Assembly: GCA_041402045.1 (NCBI GenBank)
Contig: JAWKSZ010000119.1
Coordinates: forward strand, 1-8,040
DNA: 8,040 bases
From: JAGQRJ01 sp041402045
GTDB taxonomy: Bacteria > Planctomycetota > J058
Direction: 5' to 3'
Shown here: in pieces, positions 6,036-8,040 of the stretch
Numbering within the stretch: the stretch's first letter is position 1
How the letters are laid out: each line of letters starts with the position of its first letter
Made by a program: the position numbers and the translations under genes
Notes under the pieces: model-generated
Told to the model about the DNA's origin: nothing
Database searches by the model: none
The model's input: the letters and a program-made list of their open reading frames with translations, nothing else

Positions 6036-6311
6036 CCGCCGCGGCGGTGCGGAGGCTGACCCTGGCGCGGCAAGCGAGGGCGCGCGCTGCCGCGGCGGTT
6101 CGCAGGTTGCGCTGCCGCGGCAGCTCGCAGGCGCGCTGCCGCGGCGATTCGCAGGCGCGCGCTGCCCTCGCACCGCCGCGCCCAAGGTCAGCCCCCGCAC
6201 CGCCGCGCCAAGGTCAGCCCCTGCACCGCCGCGCCAGGGTCAGCTCCCTGCACCGCCGCGCCAGGGTCAGCCCTCGCACCGCGCCAGGGTCAGCCCCCGG
6301 GCCCTGGCTGA
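6036..6311. repeat. Degenerate 24-27-bp repeat block with inverted copies
   Basis: The right half (6170-6300) has five units starting GCACCG at 6170, 6197, 6223, 6250 and 6276, with periods 27, 26, 27 and 26. Two units share a 26-base exact match (6219-6244 and 6246-6271). The left half (6084-6165) has four related units starting GCGCTG at 6084, 6109, 6133 and 6159, with periods 25, 24 and 26. Their reverse complement resembles the right-half unit (CTGCGAACCGCCGCGGCAG against CTGCACCGCCGCGCCAGGG). An exact 17-bp inverted repeat joins 6054-6070 to 6279-6295 and also to 6256-6272. The block covers the 3' end of the DUF4388 gene and the gap before the next lipoprotein gene. If coding, it specifies a Pro/Arg/Gln-rich tail; five units give Ala-Pro-Pro-Arg-Gln-Gly-Gln-like peptides in shifting frames, ending at a TGA at 6309-6311. 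Confidence 0.75.
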
Positions 6312-6338
6312 GGTTACGCCGTCGCGCGAAACCACGTC

Positions 6339-6367
6339 TTGACCGCGACTCACACCGGGCACAGACT
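6339..6367 (+). promoter_or_regulatory. Weak sigma70-like promoter before the second lipoprotein gene
   Basis: TTGACC (6339-6344) matches the -35 consensus at five of six bases. A 17-bp spacer leads to CAGACT (6362-6367), a poor -10. It lies just after the repeat block and about 17 bp before the lipoprotein ATG, so the predicted +1 would fall close to the Shine-Dalgarno sequence, which weakens the call. Confidence 0.28.
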
Positions 6368-6370
6368 CGA

Positions 6371-6379
6371 AGGGGGAGG
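6371..6379 (+). promoter_or_regulatory. Ribosome binding site of the second lipoprotein gene
   Basis: AGGGGGAGG ends 4 nt before the ATG at 6384. It selects this start over the in-frame codon at 6339, and the selected start places the signal peptide at the very N-terminus. Confidence 0.75.
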
Positions 6380-6383
6380 CCGC

Positions 6384-7514
6384 ATGCGAAGGAGACTGGG
6401 CGCGATCGGGTTGGTGCTCCTCGCGGGCTGCGCGCTGCCGTCGTCGCGCTCGCGCACGACGAGCTACGCCGACTTCGGCTACACCCTCACCCCGTCGAGC
6501 TTCGGCCTGGTGCGGGTCGAGCAGCCGAGGAGCGGGCTCTCCCCCGCCGCGGTCACGAGCGAGCTGGAGGCGGTCGCTGCCCGCGAGGCCGAGCAAGCGA
6601 GCGCCGCCGAGGGGTGGGCCAGCGCGCGGGCGGAGCTCTCGCTGGAGGAGGCGGCTCGCGCGGTCGACGCCGCCTACGCCCGCGCCGACGTCGCCGCCGC
6701 CGACGCCCTCGTGGCCCGCCACCCGCAGCTCGTGACCTGGGAAGACGCCCTGGAGGACGGGCGCCTGCGCGCCGAGGCGACCTTCGCCCGCGAGGGCGGC
6801 GACGGCTGCCTCTACGTGGCGCTGAGCTTGCCCGCGATCGCCGCCGACGCCCCGGGCTTGGGCGTGGTGTTCCCGCCCGGGACCTACGCCGTCGCGGCCG
6901 AGGGCGAGCGCTGGGTCGACCCCGACCAGGAGCGGCGCTACGGCGAGTGGCCGTCGGTCCAGGACCTGGCCTGCCTCGACGCGGGCGCGGTGATCCTCAG
7001 CCCGGAGCGCCCGGTGGTCACGGTGCGACTCCCGGTCGCCTGCGCGAGCTTCGAGCGCCTGGCGCCGGAGCCAGGCCTGACCTTCCGCCTGGAGCGCTTC
7101 CCCCGCGAGAGCGCGATCGAGCGCCTGCTGGTCCAGCTTTGCGCCACGGACGGCGCGCGCGCCGACCCCGCGGAGGCTCAGGTCGCGGTGTGGCTCGCCC
7201 GCAACCGGATCCGCTGGTCGAGCTTCGTGGAGCAAGGCGGCACGATCGGGCGCCTGTCCACCTTCCGCGGCAACCGCGCGATCACCCACCGCGACGCCCA
7301 GGGCGCGGCGCTCCTGCTGCTCGAGAGCGGGGTCGACCCCCACGGGCTGAGCTTCTTCCGCGACGGCGAGGCTCAGGGCCCCGAGGACGTGCGCGCGGCC
7401 GAGCTTTTGGCGCCCGCGCCGCCCCCGGCCGAGGCCGAGGAGCCCGCGCCGCAGGCGCCGGCCCCCGCCGAGGAGCCGGAGCTCCCCGAGCTCGAGGCGC
7501 TCACCGCGGCCTGA
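6384..7514 (+). CDS. Lipoprotein of unknown function with acidic Pro-rich tail
   Basis: A 376-aa exported lipoprotein. MRRR plus a hydrophobic stretch ends in the lipobox LLAGC (Cys16). Residues 55-110 are Ala/Glu-rich and probably helical. The core (about 140-330) has a beta-rich part with 'VVFPPGTYAV' (161-170), 'VILSPERPVVTVRLPVACASFERLAPEPGLTFRLE' strands (203-237), 'VQLCATDG' (250-257) and 'AEAQVAVWLARNRI' (263-276), then 'AALLLLESGVDPHGLSFFRD' (308-327). From memory, the series 'PPGT ... L-P/V-x-C ... AVQxAVWxxxxN ... LxxxGxDP' recurs in uncharacterised secreted proteins of several phyla. I cannot name a family and assign no function. Residues 342-371 are a Pro/Ala/Glu linker-like tail. 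Four further cysteines (142, 197, 220, 253) could pair in the periplasm. The gene's 3' end overlaps a minus-strand coding-like fragment by 14 bp. Confidence 0.82.
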   Translation: MRRRLGAIGLVLLAGCALPSSRSRTTSYADFGYTLTPSSFGLVRVEQPRSGLSPAAVTSELEAVAAREAEQASAAEGWASARAELSLEEAARAVDAAYARADVAAADALVARHPQLVTWEDALEDGRLRAEATFAREGGDGCLYVALSLPAIAADAPGLGVVFPPGTYAVAAEGERWVDPDQERRYGEWPSVQDLACLDAGAVILSPERPVVTVRLPVACASFERLAPEPGLTFRLERFPRESAIERLLVQLCATDGARADPAEAQVAVWLARNRIRWSSFVEQGGTIGRLSTFRGNRAITHRDAQGAALLLLESGVDPHGLSFFRDGEAQGPEDVRAAELLAPAPPPAEAEEPAPQAPAPAEEPELPELEALTAA

Positions 7515-7674
7515 GCGCGAGCCGCGCGACCGGGCCGTCCGCGGCGCCGGCGCTCGCGCGCTGCCCGCCGCTCCCCAGCACGTCCGACCAGGCGAACCCC
7601 GCCTCGGCCAGCCGTCGGCTGAGCTCCTGGTAGACCTCGCGCCCGCCGGCGCGAGGAGGGAGAGAGGGCAGGGG
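7501..7674 (-). pseudogene. Coding-like fragment without intact start
   Basis: On the minus strand a frame runs without a stop from 7674 to a TGA at 7501-7503. From about 7638 it reads 'EVYQELSRRLAEAGFAWSDV', then a Gly/Ala-rich stretch ending 'VARLALRPR'. Nearly every codon ends in G or C and the composition is protein-like, unlike the competing plus-strand frame. Upstream the frame is closed by a TGA at 7675-7677 and has no ATG or GTG start. An ATG at 7678 in another frame (MTPALSPSSRRRA...) would join it if one base were missing near 7640-7655. It could be a short gene with a frameshift, the remnant of a longer gene, or a CTG-started small ORF. I do not recognise the protein. The remaining 7675-7774 shows nothing supportable. 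Confidence 0.35.
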
Positions 7675-7770
7675 TCATGCCCGACGGAGTGCAATCCGCG
7701 GGCCAGACCCTCGGGCGGCGGCGCGCCGTGGCGGGTGAGTCAGGCGCGACCCACACGCCGACAGGCGCGC

Positions 7771-7785
7771 AGCGCTAGGAGCGCT
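7771..7785. terminator. Short hairpin at the phosphofructokinase stop
   Basis: AGCGCT-AGG-AGCGCT is a 6-bp perfect stem overlapping the TAG stop (7775-7777) of the minus-strand gene. It lacks a T tract and is short, so a terminator role is weak. Confidence 0.2.
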
Positions 7786-8040
7786 TGGGCACCCGCGGGG
7801 CGCGCAGGCGGAAGGGCTCGGGGAAGCCCTGCCCGACCAGCGGGCGCACGTAGTGGTGGAACGCCGCGGTCACGCCGTTGCCGTCGGCGTTCAGGTAGCT
7901 GGGGTCCATGTGCTGGGTCTTGGCCGCGACGGCGTCCAGCGGCACCAGCTCGTAGTCCACGCCGTAGTCGAGCACCGGGCGGCGGATCACCACCGAGCCG
8001 TCGACGTCGTCCCACATGGCGAACTGCACGCCCTTCTCGC
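7775..8040 (-). CDS. 6-phosphofructokinase (PPi-type), C-terminal part
   Basis: The last 87 residues of a gene that continues beyond the right edge. It reads 'EKGVQFAMWDDVDGS...' and ends '...RLRAPRVPKRS'. The order 'PLDAVAAKTQHM', 'YLNADGNGVTAAF', 'YVRPLVG', 'FPEPFRLRAPRVPK' follows the C-terminal end of the roughly 400-residue PPi-dependent phosphofructokinases as I remember them (Pro-Leu-x-x-Val-Ala, Met-Pro, Gly-x-Gly-Ile-Thr-x-A, Tyr-x-x-Pro-Leu-Ile, Tyr/Phe-Val-Arg-Leu, Val-x-Lys-Lys). These cytoplasmic glycolytic enzymes interconvert fructose 6-phosphate and fructose 1,6-bisphosphate. The residues that separate ATP from PPi use lie outside the window, so the phosphoryl donor is not shown. 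The gene points left, towards the lipoprotein gene. Confidence 0.6.
   Translation of the reverse strand, partial: EKGVQFAMWDDVDGSVVIRRPVLDYGVDYELVPLDAVAAKTQHMDPSYLNADGNGVTAAFHHYVRPLVGQGFPEPFRLRAPRVPKRS

Noticed and set aside
6084..6300. CRISPR array
   Set aside because: Units of 24-27 bp are contiguous, with no unique spacers, half are inverted, and no cas genes are present.
6027..7633. Continuation of the restored DUF4388 frame as one 700-residue protein
   Set aside because: Beyond about 6005 it is Arg/Pro/Ala noise and from 6384 it is just another frame of the lipoprotein gene.
6267..7694. Long minus-strand open frame opposite the second lipoprotein
   Set aside because: The plus-strand gene has a Shine-Dalgarno sequence, lipobox and structured core, whereas this frame has compositional noise. 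Only the different frame at 7501-7674 looks coding.

Overview
The window is a very GC-rich bacterial chromosomal segment. Codons end almost always in G or C, and long open frames therefore appear on the opposite strands of real genes. The gene content points to a Planctomycetota or Myxococcota-like bacterium: a large kelch/TIG lipoprotein, a cyclic-nucleotide-binding/DUF4388 fusion, an N-formylglutamate-amidohydrolase-like enzyme and a PPi-type phosphofructokinase tail. The sequence alone does not settle the phylum. No tRNA, rRNA, CRISPR array, transposase or phage gene is visible.

Layout. Positions 9-65 hold two perfect hairpins downstream of the first gene. A minus-strand gene (209-2632) encodes a secreted lipoprotein with a seven-motif kelch propeller, two TIG domains, two Thr/Pro-rich linkers and a C-terminal MAM/M6-type jelly-roll domain. 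A 342-bp AT-richer gap (2633-2974) holds its ribosome binding site and candidate operator dyads. Next is a minus-strand class I SAM methyltransferase (2975-3637). It is divergent from a plus-strand N-formylglutamate amidohydrolase family enzyme (3728-4915). Both divergent genes start with GTG a few bases after a TAnnnT hexamer, which suggests leaderless transcripts. A third gene follows on the plus strand (from 4974): a TIGR04076-like Cys-containing N-terminus, a cNMP-binding domain and a PATAN/DUF4388 domain. Its DUF4388 C-terminus is interrupted by an apparent one-base deletion in a C run at 5926-5929. It is followed by about 275 bp of degenerate 24-27-bp repeats in both orientations (6036-6311). 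In these repeats a Pro-Arg-Gln-Gly-Gln peptide motif rotates through all three frames.

A second lipoprotein gene of unknown function (6384-7514) has its own Shine-Dalgarno sequence and a possible promoter. On the opposite strand at its 3' end lies a short stretch (7501-7674) with strong coding character but no intact start. The window ends inside the C-terminal part of a minus-strand phosphofructokinase gene (7775-8040).

The genes do not form an obvious pathway. The amidohydrolase and the cNMP/DUF4388 gene may be co-transcribed (small gap), but the second also has its own promoter-like hexamer. I found no convincing new defence or mobile system. The most unusual material is the repeat-rich, frame-broken 3' end of the cNMP/DUF4388 gene, the variant cNMP pocket, and the probable leaderless start architecture.
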